Assembly (NCBI RefSeq): GCF_937616625.2
Contig: NC_065572.1
Location: 43,861,653-43,925,652, forward strand
From: Mercurialis annua
Taxonomy: Eukaryota > Streptophyta > Magnoliopsida > Malpighiales > Euphorbiaceae
Direction: 5' to 3'
Length of the DNA: 64,000 nucleotides
A program made the translations under genes and the position numbers. The notes under the pieces were generated by a model. The model saw nothing but the letters and a program-made list of their open reading frames with translations, searched no databases and was not told the DNA's origin. Below are positions 24,886-36,803 of this stretch, one piece after another (positions within the stretch are counted from its first letter, which is position 1; each line of letters begins with the position of its first letter).

Positions 24886-26847
24886 CATTTGTATTCGTTT
24901 CATAACGTTTGTAAACGTTTGGCTTAAATCGCTAAAAATGTGAAACATTTGGATTTGTTTCGTAATGTTTTAAACGTTTGTTTTGTTTCGTAACGTTTGG
25001 CTTAAATTGGTAAAAAGGTGAAATGCTTGGATTTGTTTCGTAACGTTTGTAAACGTTTGGCTTAAATTGCTAAAAAGGTGAAACGTTTGGATTTTTCTCG
25101 TAACGTTTGTACGTAAATCGCTAATAAGGTGAAACGTTTGGATTTGTTTCGTTACATTTTAAGCGTTTGGCTTAAATCGCTGAAATGGGGAAATGTTTGG
25201 ATTTATTCCGTAATGTTTGTAAATGTTTGGCTTAAATCGCTAAAAAAGTGAAACGTTTGGATTTGTTTCGCAAAGTTTATAAACGTTCTAAATTGCTAAA
25301 AAGGTGAAACGCTTGGATTTATTTCGTAACGTTTGTAAATGTTTGGCATAAATCGCTAAAAAAGTGAAACGTTTGGTTTTGTTTCGTAACGTTTGTAAAC
25401 GTTTGGCTTAAATCGCAACAAAGGTGAAACTCTTGGATTTATTTCTTAACGTTTGTAAACTTTTTGCTTAAATCGCTAAGAAGGTGAAACGTTTGGATTC
25501 GTTTTTTAATGTTTTCAACGTTTGGCTTAAATCGCTAAAAAGGTGAAACGTTTGATTTTGTTTCGTAACGTTTTAAACGTTTGGTTTTGTTTCGTAACGT
25601 TTTAAACGTTTGGTTTTTTTCGTAACGTTTATAAATGTTTAGCTTAAATCGCTATAAAGGTGAAACGTTTGGATTTGTTTCGTATCGTTTGTTAACGTTT
25701 GGCATAAATTGCTAAAAAGGGGAAAATTTTGTATTTGTTTCGTAACTGTTGTAAATGTTTTGATTAAATCGCTAAAAAGGGGAAACGTTTGGATTTGTTT
25801 CGTAACGTTTGTAAACGTTTGGCTTAAATCTCTAAAAAGGTGAAACGCTTGGATTTGTTTCGTAACGTTTCTAAGGGTTTGGCTTAAGTTGCTAAAAAGG
25901 TGAAACACTTGTATTTGTTTCGTATCGTTTGTAAAGGTTTGGATTAAATTTCTTAAAAGGTGAAACGCTTGGATTTTTGTTTATAAACGTTTGGCTTAAG
26001 TTGATAAAAAGGTGAAATGCTTGGATTTGTTTCGTAACATTTGTAAACGTTTGGCTTAAATCGCTAAAAAGGTGAAATTCTTGGATTTGTTTCGTAACCC
26101 TTGTAAACGTTTGGCTTAAATCGCTAAAAAGGTGAAATGCTTGGATTTGTTTCGTAACTCTTGTAAACATTTGGCTTAAATCTCTAAAAAGGTGAAATGC
26201 TTGGATTTGTTTTGTAATGTTTGTAAACGTTTGGCTTAAGTGGCTGAAAAGGTGAAATTCTTGGATTTGTTTCGTAACCCTTGTAAACGTTTGGCTTAAA
26301 TCGGTAAAAAGGTGAAACGTTTATATTTGTTTCGTAACGTTTGTAAACGTTTGGCTTAAATCTGTAAAATGGTGAAACGTTTGGATTTGTTTCATAATGT
26401 TTGTAAACTTTTGGCTTAAATCGCTAGAAAAGGGAAACATTTGGATTTGTTTCGTAAAGTTTGTAAACGTTTAGCTTATATCGCTAATATGGGGAAACGT
26501 TTGGATTTGTTTCGTAACGTTTGTAAACGTTTGGCTTAGATTGCTAAAAAGGTGAAACGCTTGGATTTGTTTCGTAACGTTTGTAAGGGTTTGGCTTAAG
26601 TTGCTAAAAAGGTGAAACGCTTGGATTTGTTTCGTATCGTTTGTAAAGGTTTGGCTTAAATTGCAAAAAAGGTGAAACACTTGGATTTGTTTCGTAATGT
26701 TTGTAAACGTTTGGCTTAAGTTGCTAAAAAGGTAAAATGCTTGGATTTGTTTCGTAACGTTTGTAAACGTTTGGCATAAGTGGCTAAAAAGGTGAAATGC
26801 TTGGATTTGTTTCGTAACCCTAGTAAACGTTGGGCATTGCTAAAAAG
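24886..26847 (-). repeat. Satellite 1, reverse monomers, left of the solo LTR
   Basis: Reverse monomers, with half-unit repeats of the TTTAAACGTTTGGTTTTGTT type near 25570-25620. The block is cut at 26847 by the solo LTR and resumes in phase at 28843. The last bases, AAAAG (26843-26847), form the target duplication. Confidence 0.88.
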
Positions 26848-28045
26848 TGTTAGTAGTATGTGCCCTAGGGCCATTTTGTATTTATACTTGTATAAACAAA
26901 TCCCATTGGCAATGATATATATGTTTTATTTGAACTAAGTGCCTCATCAACTAAGTGTTTATTTATTGCATATTATCCCTATCACATTGTGATAGAATCT
27001 ATTCTTAAGGTGTTGAGAATATGAGTGACAGATTCTATTATACAAGTGATCTAAATAACCGTTCACAATCGATGGGGTCCTACAAATAAGGGCATCGCAT
27101 TATCCCGGAAAGATCGTCACCTCTGTTTATTCTCCTGATTAGTAAAGAGTTACTAATTATAGGAAGCAGTGAGTCTCATACTACTTGATGGGGATCAAAA
27201 TAAACATATGGACACTCAAAGGGTTTGAGTGAGTCGAACAAGTGACGCTAGATGACTTATACATGGTATTTCATCAAAGTCAATTTAATGTCATCTATTT
27301 CATAATTGTACATATGTCCTTTGACTTGCGGTGACACTATCTTGTATATAGGTGATTAGAGTTTGATACTCCTTATCCCTAAATCTTTCATGAGCTAGGG
27401 TCGCGGGATGTGTTGGCTCTAGTTAGTTGTATATGGAGATAGGGGTTTAACCAAGAGAGGATTTATCACTCTGGATGAACGGAGAAAAGATTCTATGCTA
27501 TCTCAAATTGTTCTCGATGGATGATAAAACCTGCGCAGGTGTATATGACTTACTTAGAAAGTTGTTTCTAATGGAAGTCATATTTATCAAGAACAAGAAC
27601 TGAGATGAGGTCATATGATCAAGACAAACAGTGTTTGACTTAACCGTGACACTAGTCGAGATCGGAATCTTATATGAAGGGAATTTTGAGTGTACGGTAA
27701 TTATGAACATTGGTTCATAAAGAATGCATCGAAACATTCATATCTATTTGGGGGGTCGTGATATGTTGGTAGACGTCACTCACGATCTACGAGAATTAAT
27801 AATTAATGGGATTTAATTATTTAATATAAGAAAAGTGTTTCTTATGACTCTCGTTGCCATATAGATGTGAACCTAGTTAGTCACACATAATAGGGTGTGC
27901 AACCGATTGAGTTTACGAGAGATTAATTTCATATAGATACTAGCATATCTCGAAAATTATCTAAGATGAAAAACAAGTATAAATTAGGGACTAATTTGTA
28001 AGAGTTATAAATTAGTAGGCACCTAATTGTATTTTATCCAAGTCA

Positions 28046-28195
28046 ATGTGATGATGTGATGATGTCATGATGATGATGTCATGCGATGATGTCACGATGA
28101 TGTCATGTGATGATGTCACAATGATGTCATTTGATGATGTCACGATCATGTCATACGATGATGTCACGTGATGATGTCATGTGATGATGTCATGT
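28046..28195 (+). repeat. GATGATGTCA minisatellite inside the solo LTR
   Basis: Iterations of GTGATGATGTCA, CGATGATGTCATGT and similar form a run of about 150 bp with period 10-19. It lies some 200-350 bp upstream of the LTR TATA box, that is, in U3. TGATGTCA and TGACACC motifs are dense. An enhancer role is inference. Confidence 0.85.
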
Positions 28196-28203
28196 ATGTC
28201 TCT

Positions 28204-28377
28204 GTGTGTGACACCTAGCATCTGACGTGTCAGAAGGTGGCAACACCTATGCTTGATGTGTGACACCTAGCATCTGATGGTGGCAACACCAATGCTTTGT
28301 GTGTGACACCTAGCATCTGAGGTGTCGAATGGTGGCAACACCTTTGCTTGGTGTGTGACACCTAGCATGTGAGGTGT
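28204..28377 (+). repeat. ~50-bp tandem repeat in U3 of the solo LTR
   Basis: Four starts of TGTGACACCTAGCATSTGA occur at about 28207, 28259, 28301 and 28355. Each is followed by a GTGGCAACACC-type segment; the last is truncated. Unit length varies between about 42 and 54 bp. The array ends just before the TATA region. Confidence 0.85.
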
Positions 28378-28402
28378 TGCATTCTTAAGCAAAGCTCTAC
28401 CC

Positions 28403-28410
28403 TATAAATA
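28403..28410 (+). promoter_or_regulatory. TATA box of the solo LTR
   Basis: TATAAATA occurs in the context CTACCCTATAAATAGAGG. Transcription would start about 30 bp downstream, giving U3 of roughly 1.59 kb and R+U5 of roughly 0.4 kb. Confidence 0.7.
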
Positions 28411-28842
28411 GAGGTTTCCTTTATTCATTCTAGACACACCACACTTAAGAGAGCATATTTGAAGGAGTTCAAGTAGTCATCAATCACAGAAAAGCTTGGA
28501 GAAAGTTTTTCATACATTCCAGCAAAGACGTAATCGAGGCGAGAGTTTGAGCTTAGGGTTGCTCGGCAAGAGAAACTCTTGCAGATTACTTCAAGGCGAG
28601 GATTCAATCGGACGCATACTCGTGTGGACGAGCTTGAGGTCGCCGTACTATCGGGACTACAAGAATCGTTGGAGAATCGACACAGGTATTCTTTTTACGA
28701 TTTCTAGACGCGTGCTTTAATTACTAGATGATACGACGATCCATTTGTTATGGATATGATCAATTTCTGGATCCGAATTGTTGGAATTCCAATTTTGAAT
28801 TGAAATATACGATTCGGACCCTCACGTCCCGCTGCACCAACA

Positions 28843-30810
28843 AAAAGGTGAAACGTTTAGATTTTATTCGTAACGTTTGTAAACGTTTGGCTTAAATCGC
28901 TAAAAAGGTGAAACGTTTGGATTTGTTTCGTAACATTTGTAAACGTTTGGTTTATATCGCTAAAAAGGGGAAACGTTTGGATTTGTTTCGTAACATTTGT
29001 AAATGTTTGGCTTAAATCGCTAAAAAGGGGAAACATTTGGATTTGTTTCGTAATATGGGGAAACGTTTGGCTTAAATCGCTAATATGGGGAAACGTTTGG
29101 ATTTGTTTCGTACCGCTTGTAAACGTTTGGCTTAAATTGCTAAAAAGGTGAAATTCTTGGATTTGTTTCGTAACCCTTGTAAACGTTTGGCTTAAATCAC
29201 TAAAAAGGTGAAATGCTTAGATTTGTTTCGTAACCCTTGTAAACGTTTGGCTTAAATCGCTAAAAAGGTGAAACGTTTAGATTTGTTTCGTAACATTTGG
29301 CTTAAATCTCTAAAAAGGTGAAACGTTTGGATTTGTTTCGTAACGTTTGTAAACGTTTGGCTTAAATCGTTAAAAAGGTGAAACGCTTGGATTTGTTTCG
29401 TAACTTTTGTAAGGGTTTGGCTTAAGTTGCTAAAAAGGTGAAACGCTTGTATTTGTTTCGTATCGTTTGTAAAGGTTTGGCTTAAATTTCTAAAAATGTG
29501 AAACGCTTGGATATGTTTCGTAATGTTTATAAACATTTGGCTTAAGTTGATAAAAAGGTGAAATGCTTGGATTTCTTTCGTAACATTTGTAAACGTTTGG
29601 CTTAAATCGCTAAAAAGGTGAAACGTATGGATTTGTTTCGTGACGTTTGTAAACGTTTGGCTTAATCGTTAAAAAGGTGAAACGCTTGGATTTGTTTCGT
29701 AACGTTTGTAAGGGTTTGGCTTAAGTTGCTAAAAAGGTGAAACGCTTGTATTTGTTTCGTATCGTTTGTAAAGGTTTGGATTAAATTTCTAAAAATGTGA
29801 AACGCTTGGATATGTTTCAAAATGTTTATAAACATTTGGCTTAAGTTGATAAAAAGTTGAAATGCTTGGATTTGTTTCGTAACATTTGTAAACGTTTGGC
29901 TTAAATTGCTAAAAAGGTGAAATGCTTGGATTTGTTTCGTAACCCTTGTAAACGTTTGGTTTAAATCGCTAAAAAGGTGAAACGTTTAGATTTGTTTGGT
30001 AACGTTTGTAAACGTTTGGCTTAAATTGCTAAAAAGGTGAAACGTTTGGATTTGTTTCGTAACGTTTGTAAACGTTTGGCTTAAATCGCTAGAAAGGAGA
30101 AACGGTTGGATTTGTTTCGTAAAGTTTGTAAACGTTTGGCTTAAATCGGTAATACGGGGAAACGTTTGGATTTGTTTCGTAACATTTGTAAACGTTTGGC
30201 TTAAATCGCTAAAAAGGTGAAACGCTTGGATTTGTTTCGTAACGTTTGTAAGGGTTTGGCTTAAGTTGCTAAAAAGGTGAAACGCTTGGATTTGTTTCGT
30301 AACGTTTGTAAATGTTTGGCTTAAATTCCAATAAAGGGGAAACGTTTGGATTTGTTTCGTAACGTTTGTAAATGTTTGGCTTAAATCGCTAAAAAGGTGA
30401 AACGCTTGGATTTGTTTCATAATGTTTGTAAACGTTTGGCTTAAGTTGCTAAAAAGGTGAAACATTTGGATTTGTTTCGGAATGTTTGTAAACGTTTGGC
30501 TTAAATTTCTAAAAAGGTGAAACGCTTGAATTTGTTTCGTTACATTTGTAACGTTTGGCTTAAGTTGCTAAAAAGGTGAAACGCTTGGATTTGTTTCGTA
30601 ACCCTTGTAAACGTTTGGCTTAAATCGCTAAAAAGGTGAAACGTTTGGATTTGTTTCGTAACGTTTGTCAACATTTGGCTTAAATCGCTAAAAAGGTGAA
30701 ACGTTTGGATTTGTTTCGTAACGTTTGTAAACATTTAGCTTCAATCGCCAAAAAGTCCAAACTTTTGGATTTGTTTCTTAACGTTTGTAAACGTTTGGTT
30801 TAAAGTGCTA
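28843..30810 (-). repeat. Satellite 1, reverse monomers, right of the solo LTR
   Basis: The block continues the array interrupted at 26847. Internal near-repeats (about 29250-29600 against 29600-29950) indicate a local period of about 320-350 bp. It ends at a switch reading GTGCTA|CGAAACGAATCC. Confidence 0.88.
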
Positions 30811-33800
30811 CGAAACGAATCCAAATGTTTCCCCATTTTAGCGATTTAAGCCAAACGTGTAAAATGTTCCCCCTTTTTAGAAATTTAAGCCAAACGTCAA
30901 CAAACGATACTAAACAAATCCAAATGTTTTACCTGTTTAGCAATTTCAGCCAAACATTTACAAAAGTTACGAAAACAATTCCAAACGATTCACCTTTTTA
31001 GCTATTTAAGCCAAACATTTACAAACATTAAAAAACAAATCCAAAGTTTCACTTTTTTAACAATTTAAGTCAAACGTTTACAAAAGTTACGAAAAATATC
31101 CAAACGTTTTACCTTTTTAGCAATTTAAGCCAAACGTTTACAAAACTTACAAACAAAATTACGAAACAAATCCAAATTTTTCATCTTTTTAGCAATTTAA
31201 GCCAAACGTTTACAAACGCTACTAAACAAAAAAACATTTAAATTTTTTAGCAATTTTAAACCAAATGTTTACAAACGTTACGAAACAAATCCAAACGTTT
31301 CACCTTTATAGCGATTTAAGCCAAACGTTTACAAATGTTACGTTACAAATCCAAATGTTTCACCTTTTTAGCAATTTAAGTCAAACGTTTACAAAGGTTA
31401 CGAAACAAATCCAAACATTTCACCTTTTTAGCGATTGAAGCCAAGAGTTTAACCTTTTTAGCGATTTAAGACAAACGTTTACAAAAGCTACGAAATAAAA
31501 CCAAACGTTTCCCCTTATTAGCATTTTAAGCCAAACGTTTACAAACGTTTATAAATGGCCAAACGTTTACATTCGTTACGAAACAAATCCAAACGTTTCA
31601 CCTTTTTAGCGATTTAAGCCAGACGTTTACAAACGCTACAAAAGAAAACCAAACGTTTAAAACGTTACGAAACAAAACCAAATGTTTTACCGTTTTAGCG
31701 TTTTAAGCGAAACGTTTACAAACATTACAAAACAAGACCAAACATTTACAAACGTTACGAAACAAATCCAAACGTATAACATTTTTAGCAATTTAAGTCA
31801 AACCTTTACAAACGTTACGAAACAAATTCAAACCTTTCACCTATTTAGCAATTTAAGCCAAACGTCAACAAACGATACGAAACAAATCCAAATTTTTTAC
31901 CTCTTTAGCAATTCAAGTCAAACGTTTACAAACGTTACGAAACAAATCCAAACGTTTCACATTTTTACCGATTTAAGCCGAACGTTAACAAACGTTACAA
32001 AATAAATCCAAAAGTTTCCCTTTTTAGGCGATTTAAGCCAAACTTATACAAACTTTACAAACAAATTTACGAAACAAATCCAAACGTTTCACCTTTTTAG
32101 CAATTTAAGCTAAACGTTTACAAACGTTACGAAACAAATCCACACCTTTATAGCGATTTAAGCCAAACGTTCACAAACGTTACGATACAAATCCAAACGT
32201 TTCACCTTTTTAGCAATTTCAGTCAAACTTTTACAAAGGTTACGAAACAAATCCAAAAATTAATTTCACCTTTTTAGCGATTTAAGCCTAGTGTTTCAAC
32301 TTTTTAGCGATTTAAGCGAAACGTTCAAAAACGTTACGAAACAAAACCAAACGTTTCAACTATTTAGCAATTTCAGCCAAACGTTTACAAACGTTTATAA
32401 ATGGCCAAACGTTTACAAATGTTACAAAACAAATCCAAATGTTTCACCTTTTTAGCGATTTAAGCTAAACGTTACGAAATAAAACCAAATGTTTCACCTT
32501 TTTAGCAATTTAAGCCAAATGTTATAAATGGCCAAACGTTTACAAACGTTACGAAACAAATCCAAACGTTCCATCTTTTTATCGATTTAAGTCGAACGAT
32601 TGCAAACGTTACGAAAGAAAACCAAACGTTTAAAACTTTACGAAACAAAAGCAAACGTTTAACTTTTTTAGCGATTTAAGCCAAACGTTTACAAATGTTA
32701 CAAAACAAGACCAAACGTTTGTTACTAAACAAATCTAAGTGTTTAACCTTTTTAGCACTTTAAGCCAATCGTTTACAAAAGTTACGAAACAAATCCAAAC
32801 GTTTCACCTTTTTAGCAATTTAGGCCAAACGTTTACAAACGTTTTGAAATAAATCCAAACTATTTACCTTTTTAGAAATTTAAGCAAAACGTTACGAAAA
32901 AAATCTAGACGTTTCACATTTTTAGCGATTTAAGCAAAACGTTTACAAACGTTAGGAAACAAATCCAAACGTTTCACTTTTTTAGCGATTTAAGCCAAAC
33001 GTTTACAAATGTTACGAAATAAATCCAAACGTTTCACCTTTTTAGCGATTTTAGCCAAACGTTTACACACGTTAAGAAACAAATACAAACATTTCACCTC
33101 TTTAACGATTTAATCCAAATGTTTGAAAAACACTGCGAAACAAATCGAAGCGTTTCACCTTTTTAGCAATTTAGGCCAAACGTTTACAAACGTTACGAAA
33201 CAAATCCAAACGTTTCCCCTTTTTAGTGATTTTAGCCAAACGTTTACAAAGGTTAAGAAACAAATACACACATTTCACCTTTTTAGCGATTTAATCCAAA
33301 CGTTTAAAAAACGTTACGAAAAAAATCGAAGCATTTCACCGTTTTAGCAATTTAAGCCAAACGTTTACAAATGTTACGAAACAAATACACTCCTTTATAG
33401 CGATTTAAACCAAACGTTTACAAACGTTACGATATAAATCCAAATGTTTCACCTTTTTAGTAATTTAAGCCAAACGTTTACAAAGGTTATGAAACAAATC
33501 CAAACATTAATTTCACCTTTTTAGCGATTTAAGCCTCGTGTTTCAACTTTTTAGCGATTTAAGCGAAACGTTTACAAACGTTACGAAACAAAACCAAACT
33601 TTTCAACTTCTTAGCAATTTCAGCCAAACATTTACAAACGTTTTATATGGCCAAACGTTTACAAATGTTACAAAACAAATCCAAATGTTTCACCTTTTTA
33701 GCGATTTAAGCCATACGTTACGAAATAAAACCAAACGTTTCTCCTTTTTAGCAATTTAAGCCAAACGTTTACAAATGTTATAAATGGCCAAACGTTTACA

Positions 33801-35003
33801 AACGTTACAAAATAAATCCAAACATTCCATATTTTTATCGATTTAAGCCGAACGATTGCAAACGTTACGAAAGAAAACCAAATGTTTAAAACGTTACGAA
33901 ACAAAAGCAAACGTTTAACCTTTTTAGCAATTTAAGACAAACGTTTACAAATATTACAAAACAAGATCAAACGTTTACAATCGTTACTAAACAAATCTAA
34001 GCGTTTAACCTTTTTAGCACTTTAAGCCAATCGTTTACAAAAGTTACGAAACAAACCCAAACGTTTCACCTTTTTAGCAATCTAGGCCAAACGTTTACAA
34101 ACGTTTCGAAACAAATCAAAACTATTTACCTCTTTAGCAATTTAAGCAAAACGTTATGAAAAAAATCCAAATGTTTCACAGTTTTAGCGATTTAAACCAA
34201 ACGTTTGCAAACGTTACGAAACAAATCCAAACGTTTCACCTTTTTAGCGATCTAAGCCAAACGTTTACAGACGTTACGAAACAAATCCAAACGTTTCCCC
34301 TTTTTAGCGATTTTAGCCAAAGTTTACAAACGTTAAGAAACAAATACAAACATATCATATTTTTAGCGATTTAATCCAAATGTTTAAAAAACGTTGCGAA
34401 AAAAATCCAAGCGTTTCACCTTTTTAGCAATTTAAGCCAAAAGTTTACAAACGTTACGAAACAAATCCAAACGTTTCCTCTTTTTAGTGATTTTAGCCAA
34501 ACAGTTTACAAAAGTTAAGAAACAAATACAAACATTTCACCGTTTTAGCGATTTAATCCAAACGTTTAAAAAACGTTACGAAAAAAATCGAAGCATTTCA
34601 CCGTTTTAGCAATTTAAGCCAAACGTTTACAAACGCTGCGAAACAAATCCACACCTTTATAGCGATTTAAACCAAATGTTTACAAACGTTACAATACAAA
34701 TCGAAGCGTTTCACCTTTTTAGCAATTTAAGCCAAACGTTTACAAACGTTACGAAACAAATCCAAACGTTTCCCCTTTTTAGCGATTTTAGCCAAACGTT
34801 TACAAAAGTTAAGAAACAAATACAAACATTTCACCTTTTTAGCGATTTAATCCAAACGTTTAAAAAACATTGCGAAACAAATCGAAGCATTTCACCGTTT
34901 TAGCAATTTAAGCCAAACGTTTACAAACGTTATGAAACAAATCCAAACATTTCACCTTTTTAGCGATTTAAGCTAAACGTTTACAAACTTTACGAAACAA
35001 ATC
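30811..35003 (+). repeat. Satellite 1, forward monomers, with ~1.25-kb higher-order period
   Basis: Forward monomers. Its first 1.1 kb are paralogous to 22763-23870. From about 32.1 to 34.7 kb a composite of unusual monomers recurs: CACCTTTATAGCGATTTAA at about 32145, 33390 and 34650, and GTTTCAACTTTTTAGCG at about 32293 and 33539. This gives a higher-order period near 1.25 kb. The block ends with ATC, the left target copy of the CACTA element. Confidence 0.87.
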
Positions 35004-35018
35004 CATTACTAGAAATCT

Positions 35019-35210
35019 GTCATTTAGCGACGGATTTTTCCGTCGCTAAATGACATAAATCCGTCGCTAAATGGCTTTAGCGACGGATTTAATTCGTCGC
35101 TATATTTCTGGTCGCTAAATCATTTAGCTACAGAAAGAAAAAATTAGCGACGGATTTTAAAAAAATTAGCGACGGATTTATCGACGGATTTTAATCCGTC
35201 ACTAATTTTT
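35019..35210. repeat. Left subterminal repeat zone of the CACTA element, with hairpin
   Basis: At least six TTAGCGACGGAT-type boxes occur in both orientations. 35019-35034 and 35039-35054 are perfect 16-base inverted repeats around a 4-base TTTT loop. Confidence 0.88.
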
Positions 35211-35214
35211 TTTT

Positions 35215-35885
35215 TAAAAATAAAAATAAAATTATTATTTTTTAATTAAAGCTAAAAATGAAATATTATTTAATCTATAGCCCACGGTCACCCACCCACC
35301 TGCGATAGGTAACCTGTCATCGTCGTCCGGCAATTTTCGCAAACTTCCCAGTAGGTCGCTCATCCTTCAATTGCTCTCAGCCAAATCTCTTTAACCTTCT
35401 AGTTCCCCCACGCGTAACTCCATCTTATCCAGCTCAGATTCTTGTTATATATCTATGTATATTATATTTAAATATAACTAAAAGAAATGAATATTTACTC
35501 CCGCAATTAACAACCACATTATAAAATAATTATTTTTTAAATAAATAATTAATTAATAAATAATTATTTTAAATAAAAAATAACAAATTATTACTTTTAC
35601 ACTTTATTACCGCATTCTAATATAATAAATTTTCTAATAAGTAGTAATTTTTTCATAAATTATTATTTTTTATAAATTATTATTTTTTCATAAATATTTA
35701 TTTTTTTTAATAAATAATTATTTTTTATACATAATTGATTTTTTAATAAATAAATATTTTGTTAATAAATAAATATTTTCTAATAAATAATTATTGTATT
35801 AATAAATAATTTTTTTATTAATAAATAATTTTTTTAAATAAATATTTCTTTTTAAATAAATAATTGTTTTTTTTTATGGAATTAA
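35215..35885. other. Interior of the CACTA element: GC-richer patch, then AT-rich microrepeats
   Basis: About 35280-35440 is a GC-richer stretch without subterminal boxes; it may be leftover from a longer parent element or captured DNA. About 35450-35885 consists of degenerate AATAAATAATTATTTTTTA-type microrepeats. No coding frame is visible. Confidence 0.6.
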
Positions 35886-35889
35886 TATT

Positions 35890-36170
35890 TTTAGCGACGG
35901 ATTCTAAAATCCGTCGCTGATTTTGAATTCCGTCGCTAAAAGTAACATTTTTAGCGACGGATTTTGAATTCCGTCGCTAAAAGCGAAAAAAAAATTGGCG
36001 GGGTTTGTCCCGCCATTTTAGCGACGGAATTTCCGTCGCTAAAGTTGGCGGGAGGAATCCCGCCAATTTTTTTGAGGATTTAGCGACGGATTCAAAATCC
36101 GTCCCTAAATCCGATGCTAAATTTTATTTTAGCGACGGATTTGAAATCCGTCGCTAAAATTCGTCACTAA
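35890..36170. repeat. Right subterminal repeat zone of the CACTA element, with hairpins
   Basis: Paired TTTAGCGACGGA and TCCGTCGCTAAA boxes occur throughout. A 13-bp stem with a one-base centre lies at about 36018-36044. A nested GGCGGG/CCCGCC pair surrounds it (about 35997-36064), giving a longer fold-back. Confidence 0.85.
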
Positions 36171-36190
36171 TCGACAATTATCTAGTAGTG

Positions 36191-36803
36191 ATCCAAACAT
36201 TTCACCTTTTAAGCGATTGAAGCCAAACGTACAAACGTTATGAAACAAAACCAAACGTTTCACTTTTATAGCGATTTAAGTCAAACGTTTACGAACGTTA
36301 CAAAAAAATCCAAATGTTTCACCTTTTTAGCTATTTAACCCAAATGTTTACAAACGTTATGGAACAAAACCAAACATTTCATATTTTTAGCAATTTAAGC
36401 CTAACGTTTAAAAACGTTACGAAGCAAAATCAAAAGTTTCACGTTTTTAGCAATTTAAGTCAAACGTTCCGAAACAACGCAAAACGTTTCACCTTTTTAG
36501 CAAATTAAGCCAAACGTTACGAAACAAAACCAAACGTTTTACCTTTTTAGCGATTTAAGAAAAACGTTTACAAACGTTACAAAAATAAACCAAACATTTA
36601 CAAATGTTACAAAACAAATCCAACCGTTTCACCTTTTAGCAATTTAAGCCAAACGTTTACAAACGTTACGAAACAAATCCAGACGTTTCACCTTTTTAGC
36701 GATTTAAGCCAAACATTTACAAATTTTACGAAACAAATCCAAATGTTTCACCTTTTTATCATTATAAGCCAAACGTTTCCAAACTTTAGAAAGAAATCCA
36801 AAC
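36191..36803 (+). repeat. Satellite 1, forward monomers, right of the CACTA element
   Basis: The block resumes in phase after the transposon. From about 36530 it is paralogous to 23880-24156 and ends at the same kind of switch (ATCCAAACGGGGAAACATTT). Confidence 0.87.

Larger units (their letters stand above)
26848..28842 (+). mobile_element. Solo LTR (1995 bp) with 5-bp target duplication AAAAG
   Basis: It begins TGTTAGTAG and ends CACCAACA. It is flanked by AAAAG at 26843-26847 and 28843-28847. Removing the insert and one AAAAG restores an intact satellite monomer (TTGCTAAAAAGGTGAAACG), so the borders are exact. It has no second LTR, primer site or pol coding region, so it is a solo LTR left by recombination. 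A TATA box lies at 28403. The family (Copia or Ty3/gypsy) cannot be decided without the interior. Short open frames on either strand are not supported as genes. Confidence 0.93.
35004..36190. mobile_element. Non-autonomous CACTA (En/Spm-like) DNA transposon, 1187 bp
   Basis: The right end is TCTAGTAGTG, which reads CACTACTAGA on the other strand, the CACTA signature. The left end is CATTACTAGA, the same with one C-to-T change in the terminal CACTA. A 3-bp target duplication ATC lies at 35001-35003 and 36191-36193. Removing the element restores the monomer GAAACAAATCCAAACATTTC. Both subterminal zones carry many direct and inverted copies of TTTAGCGACGGA, the expected transposase-binding repeats of this superfamily. 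No transposase frame is present, so it would need a helper element. Confidence 0.93.

Noticed and set aside
1769..26847. CRISPR array
   Set aside because: Repeats are contiguous 60-bp monomers with no unique spacers, no cas genes and plant-type transposons around them.
28496..28720. Open frame of 74 codons in the solo LTR
   Set aside because: It lies downstream of the LTR TATA box in R/U5, shows no recognisable domain and crosses the region expected to be untranslated.
26848..28842. Intact small retrotransposon (TRIM) rather than a solo LTR
   Set aside because: No internal pair of direct repeats, no primer site near the left end and no polypurine tract near the right end can be found; a TATA box in the right place for an LTR fits better.
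35450..35885. AT-rich stretch as a replication origin or matrix attachment region
   Set aside because: It lies inside a CACTA element and consists of slippage-like AATAAATAATT repeats. Base composition alone does not support a function.
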